This document shows positions 22,077 to 34,700 of a stretch of 64,000 bases of DNA, one piece after another. Both the position numbers and the translations under genes were made by a program. Under the pieces are notes generated by a model. The model saw nothing but the letters and a program-made list of their open reading frames with translations. It had not been told where the DNA came from and made no database searches. The stretch lies in contig NC_056408.1 in the NCBI RefSeq assembly GCF_905147365.1, positions 8,308,001-8,372,000 on the forward strand, read 5' to 3'. Within the stretch, counting starts at the first letter, position 1; each line of letters opens with the position of its first letter. This DNA comes from Aricia agestis (taxonomy: Eukaryota; Arthropoda; Insecta; Lepidoptera; Lycaenidae).

Positions 22077-22248
22077 TATGCTTACTTTAATTCATAAAGT
22101 AATAGTATCCTCATTTCTTAAATTGATTCACGTATATATTTTTTTGTTTATCTTTTATCCAATAATACACAATATTCTTAAAAAATATCTTACGAAAACC
22201 AAAAGGAGTTCATTTTACTAAATTTTATTGCATAAAAAATCTACGATA

Positions 22249-22490
22249 GGCTATGTATTCACATACGGTTTTGCTCGATCGAGCTATAACGTCGAGCAAA
22301 GCCCGCGGCTCGGGATTTCGCCCACACATTTAGCATTGCTCGATAGTTTTATTCTAAATCGATATATTTAATTCCATCAAGCCAGCTCGATGCGAGCCTT
22401 CGAGCGAGAGTTTTGCGGTCCACACAGTAATTATTACTTGAATTGTAGTAAAAGTATCGAGCAAAACCGCATGTGAGTACGTAGTATAAC
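22249..22490. mobile_element. MITE with CGGTTTTGCTCGAT inverted ends, copy 2
   Basis: Shares CGGTTTTGCTCGATCGAGC, CATTGCTCGATAGTTTTA and CTCGATGCGAGCCTTCGAGC with 4699-4982. Right end CGAGCAAAACCGCATGTGAG. Confidence 0.6.
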
Positions 22491-22954
22491 ATTTTACTAT
22501 AATATTACGACAAATCGTATTGATCTTCAATGTTTTATAATACCTAAGTGATAAAAAAACGGATTTAAAGCAAGGCTGCAAAAATGATATTTTTAAGGAC
22601 ATTTTGTGAAGCGAAGTTTAGTTGAGCCTTTGCTAATGATAACAAATACAGTGAGGCGCAAAAATTTCTAGCAACAATAATGATAATAACAATTATTATT
22701 ATTGATATAATGATAAGTAACATAATAAATATCGGCATATCTATGAACATTTTTTATTTAAAGACAACTAGGTCATTACGTTCCTTGAATAATTTTTGCA
22801 ATAAATTGATAATTTTTAATGTTTTTTAATCTACATGAAACCAGCAATGAAGTGGAAATTAAAAAAGCACTCTAAATATCTATTCACACTATGTAAAATA
22901 ATTTTTTTGTAACTTAGATGTGAAAACTTGTGACAACTATAGTTAAAATGAAAT

Positions 22955-23720
22955 AAGGTGTCCCCAGCGGTCGTTGACCTTCTTAGTCAAGGAGCTATAT
23001 GAAAAATGCTTGCACTGTATCCAGTTAACGTAAGGAAAAAATAAAACTCTTATAAAGACACAGCTCATATTATATAGTCTATTTATCGGGAAACCAAATT
23101 GTAATTCAGAGGACCTGTTTCACCACTTCCTGATAAAGTGCCGGATAGGCTATCCACAACTTTTTTGATACATTCTCCATACTCTAATAGATAATATAAT
23201 TAAGAATGATAATCTTCACCTCTTTATGATTTATATACAGTGTGTAACAAAAATAAGTGATAATACTTTAGGGTGTCTACGTGTTCCTTGTAGAGAGTTC
23301 ACTGTGAAAGTAGCAGCGCTGAAAGACCATCATTTTTTTGCACTTTTGTATGGGGAAACTCGTGACGCTCGGGCCCTTGCCCATACAAAAGTGAAAAAAA
23401 ATTTTCGTCTTTCAGCGCTGCTACTTTCACAGTGAACTCTCTACAAGGAACACGTACACACCGTACGTATATGTATATATATAAATGAATTCCAAGTGAT
23501 GTACCTGTTCTCATCGGTTATGATGATATCATACTCGGTTTTCATCGAGCATGCAATTTTGCATTATGTATTTACGATATTTGTATTATCGTATAAAATT
23601 GACGATATTGGCCTAGACTAGAAACATCTGTAACTTCATTTTAAATCGCGGTTTGTATAGAAAACGATGAAATATGACAAGTTTTTTGACAGGGGGTCAA
23701 CGGCCGCTACGGACAGGTTA
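22955..23720. mobile_element. DNA element with AGCGGTCGTTGACC inverted ends, carrying a mariner-type MITE
   Basis: AGCGGTCGTTGACCT at 22966 and GGGTCAACGGCCGCT ending at 23708. The segment with TATGAAAAATGCTTGC and the part with TAGAAACATCTGTAAC / GTATAGAAAACGATGAAATA recur at 38489-38845. The TA-flanked MITE starts at 23238 (CAGTGTGTAACAAAAATAAG), with its right tip lost near 23463. Confidence 0.55.
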
Positions 23721-24061
23721 CGGCAATACTTAGTTTTCAATTATAAATCAATAAATAAATAATAATTTAAATTGTTCTTCGTGGTCTTCAGCCAAAGTTC
23801 ATTAATTCATTTCGGAACTCGAAACCTAAAAACTTTATCGAAACCTTACATCTGTTTCACTATAAATAGTAAAACGCAACCTAATAATAACTATAATTTA
23901 AAAATTCACCAATGCCTAATTTTAAATAACGTTGTAACGAACTGTTCATCTATACATATAATAAAACTGTAGAAATGACAATTCTGTACATTAAAGATAT
24001 CCAAAAAATAATAAGCGGGGGCTGTTACTACATCGCTATAGAAGCCAAAACTGTAGTTAAT

Positions 24062-24063
24062 TT

Positions 24064-24112
<49 letters not shown>

Positions 24113-24115
24113 ATG
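24062..24115 (+). repeat. (CTGT)n microsatellite
   Basis: Uninterrupted TCTG/CTGT units at the head of the complex repeat block; likely the Helitron-type microsatellite. Confidence 0.85.
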
Positions 24116-26690
24116 TTTGTTCCAGCATCACACGAAAACTACTGATCCGATTTGAATGCGGTTTTCGCAGATATATTTGTCTTCTCCCAACTTAACATCT
24201 GGTGTACAAAAATTTTTCCCCTCACCTCTCCAAGGGGTCAAAAGAGGGGTAAGATTTTGTACCAAACTTTTTTCTTTAACCGGAAACTACTGATCCGATT
24301 TGAATATGGTTTTCGCAGATTTATTTATCTTCTTCCAACTTAACATCTGGTGTATAAATTTTTCCCCCCTCACCTCTCTAAGAGGACCAAAGAGGGGGTC
24401 AAATTTTGTATCAAACTTTTTTCTTCAATGGACTAACTTCATATTATTAACTGTATTTTCCAATTTAACATCTGGTGTATAAAATTTTTCCCCCACCCCT
24501 TTAAGCGGGCCGAAGAGGGGGTCAGATATTGTATAAAACTTTTTTTTACTGATCCGATTTGAATATGGTTTTCGCAGATATATTTGTCTTCTTCCAACTT
24601 CATATCTGGTGTATACATTTCCCCCCCCCCCCCCCCCCCCCACCCCTCAAACGGACCAAAGAGGGGGCAGATTTTGTATCAAACTTTTTTCTCAACTTAC
24701 ATCATATTATATTATTTTCCAATTTAATATCTGGTGTATAAAATTTTTCCCCTAAGGGGACAAAAGAGGGGGCAAGATTTTGTATAAAACTTTTTTCTTT
24801 AACACGAAAACTACTGATCCGATTTGAATACGGTTTTTGCAGATATATATGCCTTATTCAAACTTAGCATCTGCGCCGCCCCAATCCCCTCCCCCACCTG
24901 GTAATATTGTTAAGCAAAAACATGTTGCGTCGTTAGTGTTGAGTTTTACTCCTTCTTTAGAATCAAAGTAAGTTATTTATTAAAAGTGAAATTAATCTAA
25001 CCAAAACTAAACATGCAGATTTTGCGTGTCGTTTGATTAATATGCGGGAGGCTTTGCCCCTGCCCTTACTTGGGGGGGCTTCGCCCCCCCAAATCCCCCC
25101 TCCTGGTAATGTTGCTAAGCAAAATAGTGTTGCGTCGTTAGTGTTGAGTTTTACTTCTCTTTCTTTAGAATCAAAGTAAGTTATTTATTAAAAGTGAAAA
25201 TAATCTAACCAAAACTAAACATGCAGATTTTGCGTGTCGTTTGATTAATATGCGGGAGGCTTTGCTCCTGCCCTTACTTGGGGGGGCTGCGATGAGTATT
25301 TTCCAATTTAACATCTGGTGTATAAAATTTTTCCCCCACCCCTTTAAGGGGGCCGAAGAGGGGGTCAGATATTGTATAAAACTTTTTTTTAACATGAAAA
25401 CTACTGATCCGATTTGAATATGGTTTTCGCAGATATATTTGTCTTCTTCCAACTTCATATCTGGTGTATACATTTCCCCCCCCCCCCCCCCCCCCCCACC
25501 CCTCAAACGGACCAAAGAGGGGGCAGATTTTGTATCAAACTTTTTTCTCAACTTACATCATATTATATTATTTTCCAATTTAATATCTGGTGTATAAAAT
25601 TTTTCCCCTAAGGGGACAAAAGAGGGGGCAAGATTTTGTATAAAACTTTTTTCTTTAACACGAAAACTACTGATCCGATTTGAATACGGTTTTTGCAGAT
25701 ATATATGCCTTATTCAAACTTAGCATCTGCGCCGCCCCAATCCCCTCCCCCACCTGGTAATATTGCCAAGCAAAAACATGTTGCGTCGTTAGTGTTGAGT
25801 TTTACTCCTTCTTTAGAATCAAAGTAAGTTATTTATTAAAAGTGAAATTAATCTAACCAAAACTAAACATGCAGATTTTGCGTGTCGTTTGATTAATATG
25901 CGGGAGGCTTTGCCCCTGCCCTTACTTGGGGGGGCTTCGCCCCCCCAAATCCCCCCTCCTGGTAATGTTGCTAAGCAAAATAGTGTTGCGTCGTTAGTGT
26001 TGAGTTTTACTTCTCTTTCTTTAGAATCAAAGTAAGTTATTTATTAAAAGTGAAAATAATCTAACCAAAACTAAACATGCAGATTTTGCGTGTCGTTTGA
26101 TTAATATGCGGGAGGCTTTGCTCCTGCCCTTACTTGGGGGGGCTGCGCCCCCCCAAACCCCCCTCTCCTGGTAATGTTGCTAAGCAAAATGGGGTTGCGT
26201 CGTTAGTGTTGAGTTTTACTTCTCCTTCTTTAGAATCAAAGTAAGTTATTTATTAAAAGTGAAATTAATCTAACCAAAACTAAACATGCAGATTTTTCGT
26301 GTCGTTTGATTAATATGTGGGAGGCTTTGCCCCAGCCCCTAATTGGCGGGGCTGCGCCCCCCCAAACCCCCCCCCCCTCACCTGGTAATGTTGCCAAGCA
26401 AAAACGTGTTGCGTCGTTAGTGTTGCGTTTTAATTCTCCTTTAGGATCCAACAAAGTTATTTATTTAAAGTGAAATTAATCTAACCAAAACTAAACATGC
26501 AGATTTTCCGTGTTGTTTGATTAACATGCGGGGCTTTGCCTCCGGCCGGTACTTGGGGGGGCTGAGCCACCCTCTAACCCCCCCCCCCCCCCCTGGTAAT
26601 GTTGCCAAGCAAAAACATGTTGCGTCGATAGTGTTGAGTTTTAATTCTTATTCCTGAGGGAGGCTTTGCCTGGATATGGACAGACGGACA
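24116..26690. repeat. Complex nested tandem repeat block with C-rich tracts
   Basis: Units containing CTGATCCGATTTGAATATGG and CATCTGGTGTATA repeat at 24140-24740. About 843 bp (24454-25296) is duplicated next to itself (25297 to about 26140), with matching landmarks 855-856 bp apart. A second unit of about 205-215 bp (TTGCGTCGTTAGTGTTGAG, then GGGAGGCTTTGC and a GGGGGG / CCCCCC stem) recurs from about 24901 to 26640. Long C runs sit at 24620-24640 and 25477-25497. All frames here (Gly- or Pro-runs) are artefacts. Confidence 0.8.
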
Positions 26691-26699
26691 GGCTGATAT

Positions 26700-26850
26700 T
26701 ATATCTTTGTACTCGGGTTCCGTTTTTTACCATTTGAGTAAGGGACCATAAAAAGGAGAGAATTATCCATTTCCGTTATTATACTATGGTAACGCCTACG
26801 AAGTCGCGGGAAACAGCTATCCATACTAATATTATAAAGGCGAAAGTGAA
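26700..26850 (+). mobile_element. Helitron head-to-tail junction
   Basis: A Lep1-type 3' end (CGAAGTCGCGGGAAACAGCTA, to 26819) is followed at once by a 5' end (TCCATACTAATATTATAAAG, 26820-26839). The second copy is cut by the LINE fragment. Confidence 0.65.
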
Positions 26851-26852
26851 TA

Positions 26853-28070
26853 TTGAAGGAATTAGTAATAAATATGGTGAACGATATTCAGTGCTGTTTA
26901 CATTCGTCTCGGTTGCTCTGCTTTGCAGATGACATGAAAATTTTCTTAACTATCTCGTCTCAATCGGATGCATCTGCACTGCAGGCCGACATAACACGAC
27001 TAGAACAGTATTGTTCCCAAAATTGTCTCGATCTTAATCCCTCAAAATGCTGCGTTGTCACCTTTTCGAGAAAACAGAACGTAATTCTTACTAGTTATAC
27101 GCTCAAGCAACAACCTTTAGAACGTCTTACGTCAGTTCGTGATCTAGGAGTATACCACGACTCCAAATTACTGTTTGATGCACACGTAGATCAAATAGTA
27201 TCTAAAGCTTACAAAGCGCTCGGTTTTGTGCTAAGGTGTGCATCGTCTTTCAAAGATATAAAAACAATAAAAACATTATATTGTACCTATGTTCGTCCCC
27301 AATTGGAATACGCCTCGCAAGTTTGGAATCCTATGTATAATGACTATATTGATCGTATTGAAAACATCCAAAAGAAATTTGTTCGTTACCTTTGTTATCG
27401 CTTAAAAATCCACTACGATTCCGATAATTATTTTGAAATGTGTAAACGTCAACATCTGGTTCCGCTCAAGATCAGACGCGATGTTGCCGACTTAGTTTTT
27501 CTTTTAAAGATTTAAGATTGCCTCCAATAAAATTGATTCCCCCGTAATTTTAGAAAAAATTAATTTAAATGTACCCTCTAGAATTTTTAGATTTAACCCC
27601 CCTATATTTGTACCAGTAGTTTCGACTAACTACCGTAAGAATTCATTTATCTTGCGCGCAGGTAATAACTTTAATAATATTTCTAAATCTTTAGACTTAG
27701 ACCTGTTTTCTACTAGCATTGTGAAAGCCAAGCGACTGCTTTATGAATACTTGCTCCAGTAATGTTTGGTCATACAACTGTCACTTATATTGGCCTTATT
27801 CGGTGTTTGTTACTTACGTTAGAATATGTTTACGTATAGGCTTAAATTTTAGTATTTGTGACTCTTTAGTAATAAGTCTCACTTTACACATTGTAATATA
27901 CCTAGTAGTATGTGGCGCCTGTTATGTTTGAACTTGTTACTCATCCTGTATATCTATTTGTGAGGACCTGTAATTGGCTTCCTATTTTCTAGTATAAGTT
28001 ATTTACTATTTTTATTGATAGCTGTTGGTCTTCCTAACACAAATAAATAAATAAATAAATAAATATTGAA
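26853..28070 (+). pseudogene. Non-LTR retrotransposon reverse transcriptase, 3' fragment
   Basis: The 220-codon frame 26853-27515 holds LLCFADDMKIFL (RT catalytic FADD box), LNPSKCCVVTFSRK, RDLGVYHDSKLLFDAHVD, YVRPQLEYASQVWNP and IENIQKKFVRYL, the order of the palm and thumb of Jockey/CR1-type elements. The end is frameshifted: a second frame resumes at about 27522 (SNKIDSPVILEKINL, then LFSTSIVKAKRLLYEYLLQ) and stops at 27760-27762. A 3' UTR follows and ends in (AAAT)n at 28043-28064. The endonuclease, ORF1 and the first RT motifs are missing: a dead 5'-truncated copy. Confidence 0.85.
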
Positions 28071-28099
28071 CCGACATTAGTATGACTAATATACTAATT

Positions 28100-28453
28100 A
28101 CTGATATTACTAATAATATTATAAGTGCGAAAGTGTGTCTGTCTGTTACCTCTTAACGCCTAAACTGCTGAACAGATTTTGCTGAAATTTGGCATGGATA
28201 ACTCCATGCCAAATTTCATTGGGCAGTGGCGTAACTATAAGATCCGAGGCCCGTGGCAAATTGATGGAGCTGTTATGTACTTAAAAATTTTTGCCCATTT
28301 GGGTCGGGGGCCCGTGGCATTTTGCCAGCCCTATATTTACGCCACTGGACATAGGATACTTTTTGTCTCGGGAAAATGTACGGTTCCCGAATCCCGCGCG
28401 GTTACTCCGTTGTGCAAGAGTTATGGCACAACGGAGTTGCGGGCGTCATCTAG
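28100..28453 (+). mobile_element. Lep1-like Helitron copy with an insertion
   Basis: ATATTATAAGTGCGAAAGTG, CTGTCTGT, CTGCTGAACAGATTTTGC; ends GCGGGCGTCATCTAG|T. An insertion of about 140 bp (28200-28345) begins with a short inverted copy of CCATGCCAAATTTCA and carries AGTGGCGTAACTATA and TACGCCACTGG at its ends, looking like a small element of its own. Confidence 0.65.
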
Positions 28454-28689
28454 TAAATTTATTATATTACATATTAATCATAAAAATCAAAGAAAAATTT
28501 CTTTGATAATGAAATACATCTGCATTTTCCATTTTTATTTTGCATGTATGGTTGAAAAGTTGCTGAAAATATATTTGTTTAGATTATTCAATACATAACT
28601 CCACTTTCACGTCGCACAGTCGATTACCTACTCTGGTTTATAAATCATAAAAATATATCTCCGAATCACTCACCCTTCCACATATACAC

Positions 28690-28889
<200 letters not shown>

Positions 28890-29239
28890 CTTAATATATA
28901 ATATACTATACTGGCATGTAATTTCCTAGCCTAGATCTTATTTTTGTTAACTTGAATTTTTAGATTACTTACCTAGTTTAATGTTGTTAAGTATGCTATA
29001 TTTTATGGAAGAGCGGGGCTGATAAGTACTTACCAGGTGGTCCCAATCTCTGCTTAATTTGCAGTTTAAACTGTAAAGTGTAAAATAAAGTTTTTTGATT
29101 TGATTTATCGAAACCTGTTTATCGGTTGATCTACGACTTCATCAGATACGGACTTGGTCAAAAATACACTAATTTATGACGTCATTGCAGTATTGATAAA
29201 AAAGTGTCGAATATTCAAGATTCCGCACGAACGGGCCAC

Positions 29240-29511
29240 CTCGACCATAATAAAAGGAGGGGAAGTAAGTTATCTTCATACAAAGTCACCGCGCGCGGCT
29301 TGTATGTGTGCGCCATAGTATCAATGCGTCGCCACGTACGGCACACAACAAAATCTCGGCCAGTTTTACTAGGCTGGTACCGCCGAGATTTTGTTGTGTG
29401 CCGTACGTGGCGACGCATTGATACTATGGCGCAGTACGCACACATACAAGCCGCGTGCGGTGCCTTTGTATGAAGATAACTTACTTCCCCTTCTTTTACT
29501 ATGGCTCGACC
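29240..29511. mobile_element. Near-perfect long palindrome (arms about 120-130 bp)
   Basis: 29240-29360 is nearly the exact reverse complement of 29382-29511, with a 21-nt centre. Shared words: GGGGAAGTAAGTTATCTTC, GGCTTGTATGTGTGCG, CCATAGTATCAATGCGTCGC, GTACGGCACACAACAAAATC. The innermost 60 bp or so are the best matched. The open frames on both strands mirror each other and are not genes. Confidence 0.8.
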
Positions 29512-29949
29512 GGATCAACACTACAGCCACATAGAAAACTGGGGCTAATCAATACTTATGTTGTGTTTCACCGACTAATTGTGGAGACCGAAGACCTAAG
29601 AGGGCTGGTAATTTTGAGTATCAGAAATGCTACTTGCTACAGAGTTCACTTTGAAAATAAGAGTTCACTCTGAAAGAGTTACTTTTTTATTTTTGCATAG
29701 GCAAGTGCCAAAAAAATATTTCAGCGCTGCTACTTACACAGAGAAATTTATACAGGGGATTCACACACACCGCAAAGTATTATTACTTTGTTTTGTTACA
29801 TCCTGTTTATGTAATTCCTATGGGGTTGCACTTTATCCAAAGAGGACTTATCGCTTAGCATCAGGTTCCGTGGTTTATTACAGAATTTTAAGAAATATAT
29901 ATGTATATTTGAATAAAATATGTTATGAATTCGTAACGTACAGTATACT

Positions 29950-31350
29950 TAAGTAATTATTATGGTTAATAATTATAATTATTCATATTTTGCTTTTGTT
30001 ATTTTTATAATAAAGTAGTTAATGTAATAACTAATAACATTAATAAAATAATAATGGTTACATATTATAATTTTAAAGTCGTTACTTTTTATAGATATTT
30101 ATCCTCAAAACGACTAGGTACTACATGTATCTTTAAAAGGAGTTCGGTTAAAAAACTGGTTGTGGTTTTTTTTGTAGGTCAACGATACCTCCGCCGTTTG
30201 TGGGCTGATTTTCATTTTTGGGGCTTTATTTGAAATATAATAATATATTGAATTAAGTAACTCAAAGTATAAGTATATTATTGATTTTAATTTTGTTAGA
30301 TTGCTTGACTATTTCTAATGTCAATAATTATTGTAGATGCGATAAAAACCGCAAAGATTAACAAAATACGCGAAAAGGGCATACTATAATTATTTGTCAG
30401 TTCCTTTGCATTTTTCGTATGTCCGAACAAGATGAGTATCTCGAGATAGTTTTAATATATATTTTCCCATCTAAATTCCCCAATCAAAAGTATTGTATGT
30501 TCTTCCTCGTAGTCTACTCTATGTATATGCTAACTTTTATCGGAATCGGCCATGCCTTCGAAGCATAAACGATGACAATAAAAAACCTTTCCTCGTTATA
30601 ATTTGTATAGAATAAAACCGACACTGTCTGGACCATGTCTGGACTCTGGAGGTAGATACGTACAATTGAAACTAATCATGCTACTCATTTGAATTATTTT
30701 TAGTTTATCACTATTCAAATATTATGTCGGGAAAACCCTACCACCTAATATATTTTGGCAAATTATTTTTGAGGCGACTTGGCTAAGTAATAAAATTATA
30801 AAACGTAAGTTTTATAATAATTAAATTATAAAACGTATTAGTAATTAAATTTTTATTACTAGCTACTAAAACATCAGCCTGATATTATTTCCATTTGTTT
30901 TCATGACTGTAAGCACTGTTTAGTTCTAATTATTTTATTTTAGTATATTAATATTATAAAGGTCGCAAAATTTATATTATTGATTTTTCAATTAAGTACT
31001 AATAAATTTTTTGGATGTAACAAAATTACATTTTATTTTTGTTCATTTGGTTAAAACCTTGTTGAAACGTAACAATAAAATGTCATAAAGGCACATGCCG
31101 TAATTTCTAAAGGCCTTTGGTCAATAATTTTTACTTAATAATAATAATAAAAATAGTAGAGCAGTTCTTTAAAAATAATTGAATACTTAATGCTAGTAGG
31201 AAGTTCCATTGTTACTTTCAAGTTCCCCGAACATATTTTGAATATTTAATATGCAAAGCTACATATTTCGGAAGAACGTCTTGCAAATGAGATTATAAAG
31301 TATTATGATTGGAGTTCATAACTTACACCTAAGAAACCGGTACAAGCGAT
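29950..31350. other. AT-rich 5' flank of the CRAL-TRIO gene
   Basis: No gene recognised. Contains a dispersed-repeat tail near 30140-30230 (AGTTCGGTTAAAAAACTGG, CCTCCGCCGTTTGTGGGCTG) and AT-rich text, then the promoter at 31358. Confidence 0.4.
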
Positions 31351-31357
31351 GCTGTGA

Positions 31358-31392
31358 TCAGTCGGTTACTGGATATCGGAGATCACAGTCAT
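31358..31392 (+). promoter_or_regulatory. Inr plus DPE core promoter of the CRAL-TRIO gene
   Basis: TCAGTC at 31358-31363 matches the arthropod initiator TCAKTY. With its A (31360) as +1, positions +28 to +33 (31387-31392) read AGTCAT, a full match to the downstream promoter element RGWYVT at the spacing known from Drosophila. No TATA box is evident 25-35 bp upstream. The predicted 5' leader is 31 nt, and the DPE overlaps the first two bases of the start codon. The motif match is seen; promoter use is inferred. Confidence 0.55.
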
Positions 31393-31674
31393 GGAGCGAA
31401 TACCGAGTAACGATTTTCTGGAGTTCAATCCCAATTCCTTACAATATCTACGGGAACTGTACAATTTGCAGAATCCGTTGAGGTTGAAGGAAGCGATCAA
31501 TATTCTGGAAGACTGGATTAAGAAACAGGAGCATTTTGTGAAGAAACAATATCGTAAGTTAGTAGGGTTTGTTTAAGAAAAAAATATCCATAGCCGAATA
31601 TAGACGCTCCACCAATTTTTGGAAGTCGGTTAAAAATTAAAATCCATTCTTCAAATAATGTAAATGCGAAAGTG

Positions 31675-31705
<31 letters not shown>

Positions 31706-34700
31706 TACCTCTTCCCGCCCAAACCGCTGAGCCGATTTTGCTGTGGCATGGAGATACTTTGAGTCCCGGGAAAGGACATAGGATACTTTTTATCCCGGGA
31801 AAATGTACGGTTCCCGCGTGACAAACGAACTTTGGCGCAACAGAGTTGCAGGCGTCATCTAGTTACATTATAATTATTACTATGATATTAAACAATATTT
31901 TTCCTTGTCTACATTTTTTGTGTTTCAAGTGTGAATATTTTTATGCGTTGTGATGTGTGAGGTCTGTTTCTATAATTACATACAATTACATATTTCATTC
32001 TATATTATATGACTTTTTAATTTAGTTACTAATTTAATAGTCACTAGCTATTTGACCGAGCTTCGCTCGGTATTCGATAAAACACGAATAAAATGATATT
32101 TTCTAAACCCCCCCCCCCCCCCCCAAACCTCCTATGTACTAAATTTCATGAAAATCGTTGGAGCCGATTCCGAGATTCCAATTATTTATATATATACAAG
32201 AATTGCTCGTTTAAAGATATAAGATTAGTATAAAACAGTGCTTGCTTAGATAAGATTTTTTTTAAGAGCCTATGCAGTCCCACTGCTGGGCAAAGGCCTG
32301 CCCCAAGTCCTTCCATTCATCCCGATCCATCGCCACCGTCGGCTAACCTGGCTTGTATGTGTCAAGTTCATCGCGCCATCTTTTGCGAGGTAAACCGCGG
32401 CGGCGTCGTCCATCATCAGGTACCCAGTCTGTGGCGATCTTTGCCCAGCGGTCAGGATGCATACGGCTAATATGACCCGCCCAAGCCCATTTCAGTTTGG
32501 CAGCCTTTATGCCTATGTCTGTTATACCAGTTTTGGAGCGCAGCGTGCTATTTCTGTCAGATAAGATTACTATAGTTTATTTGAATCTTACTTGTTGAAA
32601 GTATTGAATTATTGTAATTATTGTATTTTAATAACTTTTTAGCACGCGATTATTTAGAGCGAGGGATTATTTTGGGAAAAGGGTCTATCGAGAAAGTCAA
32701 AAATAAGTTGGATGTGCTGAGTACCTACAGGACTTTACTGCCGACTTACTTCGAGATGTTCGACCCTGAGCCCTTAAAAGAAACGGATATGTTGTGAGTA
32801 CTATAATATCCATACTAAATGTATGGGAGGGGAAGGTGCTAATTGTGCAGTCACTCGAGCGTCATGGAGACCTAGTAGGTTTTGTACATTAGGTAAAACT
32901 GATAAAAAAATAATAAGAGCGTTTTTATTTTAGCGGTGGGTTCAGAAACTGCAGCCATTTTAAAGTTTTGAAAAATTAAATATATTCAGAAAATAGCTTA
33001 TTTAGGTAAATTATAAATATATTTTAGGCAACAAGGACTAAATTATTTAGTTTAGTGCAAAATAAAATATCTGCGAAGCTTAGTTAGGACAATATGAAGC
33101 TTTATTTTTTTATATTTTAAAATGTCCCTACAGGCTTACCTAACATTTGAATCGTTAGTGCTTTATATGGAAGCTTCTTTGGGGTATACTTAACATCCCC
33201 TATCTTCTGACAGATGCGATGACATTTCAATATTTAAAAAAAATTAACCCACCACGTGAGAAATCTGATTTCTATACCATGATAACTAGACACATGTCGG
33301 AAGCCTATACATGCTTAATCTGACACGCTCGAGCTTGTCCCTAAATCCCCTCTTCCTCTCCCCAACTATTATAAATGTGAAAGTGTGTCTGTCTGTCTGT
33401 CTGTTACCTCTTCACGCCCAAACCGCTGGACCGATTTTGCTGAAATTTGGCATGGAGATACTTTAAGTCCCGGGAAAGGACATAGGATACTTTATGTCCT
33501 TGTAAAATGTACGGTTCCCGTGCGATAAATAAGTTATATATAAACAATTTTTTTTCACTTTTGTATGGGAAAGCGCCCCAGCGTCACGAATTTCCCCATA
33601 CAAAAGCGAAAAAAAAATTTGGTCTTTCAGCGCTGCTACTTTCACAGTGAACTTTCTACGAGGAACACGTACACACCCTAAAGTATTATCTAAAACTAAG
33701 TGATTAGTTTTGTTACACACTGTAATCTGTGTATAGACATACCTAACCTATAAGTACATTAAATGTATTACATACTATGACTATTTTTAGGCTAGACACT
33801 TTGTTACCAAAGATGACAGAAGACCACTACAGAGTGTATATTCTGAAAGTCACCCAAAAAGACGGAGAGAAAATACCATCAGATAACATGAATTTTTATA
33901 GATGTTTCATAGCGGTAAGTACCATCGCAGAAATTGATTCATAGGCAGTTGACGGACCTACGTCATTTGGTCGGGTTATGTCAATTCATTGGTACTTGTT
34001 AGTTATTTGCTCTGTCGGATGGGTTCGACATAGCGCGACCGAATTACGTAGTTCCGTAATCTGCATAGAAATCAACATCTCTGATAGTACCTTAAGAATA
34101 TTTCCAATACCACACGTAGTAACTCCGAATTTAACTTCAACTTTAACAGCAATACAACGAAAGAATGTTTGAATTAACGATTAATTTCACAGTTTGGCGA
34201 TGTTGCCACTTACTGCCGTACTCAGAGTCAGACATTATAGGTCTACCAGGATCTGAAACGTGAGAAAAGATGACTCTAGCAATACCGCGGCAATTGAAAT
34301 AAAACATTTTGATCCTTTTTTTCCTTATAGCTGCTGATTCTGAGTGTGAAACATGCAAATATAACAATTTATCCAGTGATCAAGGATATTTTTTGAAAAT
34401 CTGCCATCAGATCCTGGTGGACCTAATACATAACTGTACTTTTATGACAATTTTGACAAAAACCCCATACACTATTGCTGTCAAACAACAAACTCGCAAT
34501 TAAATTGAAGTTTAATCATAATTGAATGTCTCTGAGTGTGGCAGTTAGATTAATGAGTTATGATATCTACTTAATTATTATAATATTGAGAAGTTCGTAG
34601 TTATCAAAACATGAAAATCTCGTGGTACAGGTTACAGGTACTAGTTTTTACGTCAATGGTAGATTCTTCGAATTTGGACGGTATAATTCATTTGTTTGTA

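Noticed and set aside
24425..25611. Gly- or Pro-run ORFs
   Set aside because: They translate C/G homopolymers in a tandem repeat.
29204..29473. Overlapping ORFs on both strands sharing peptide sequence
   Set aside because: Mirror products of a palindrome.
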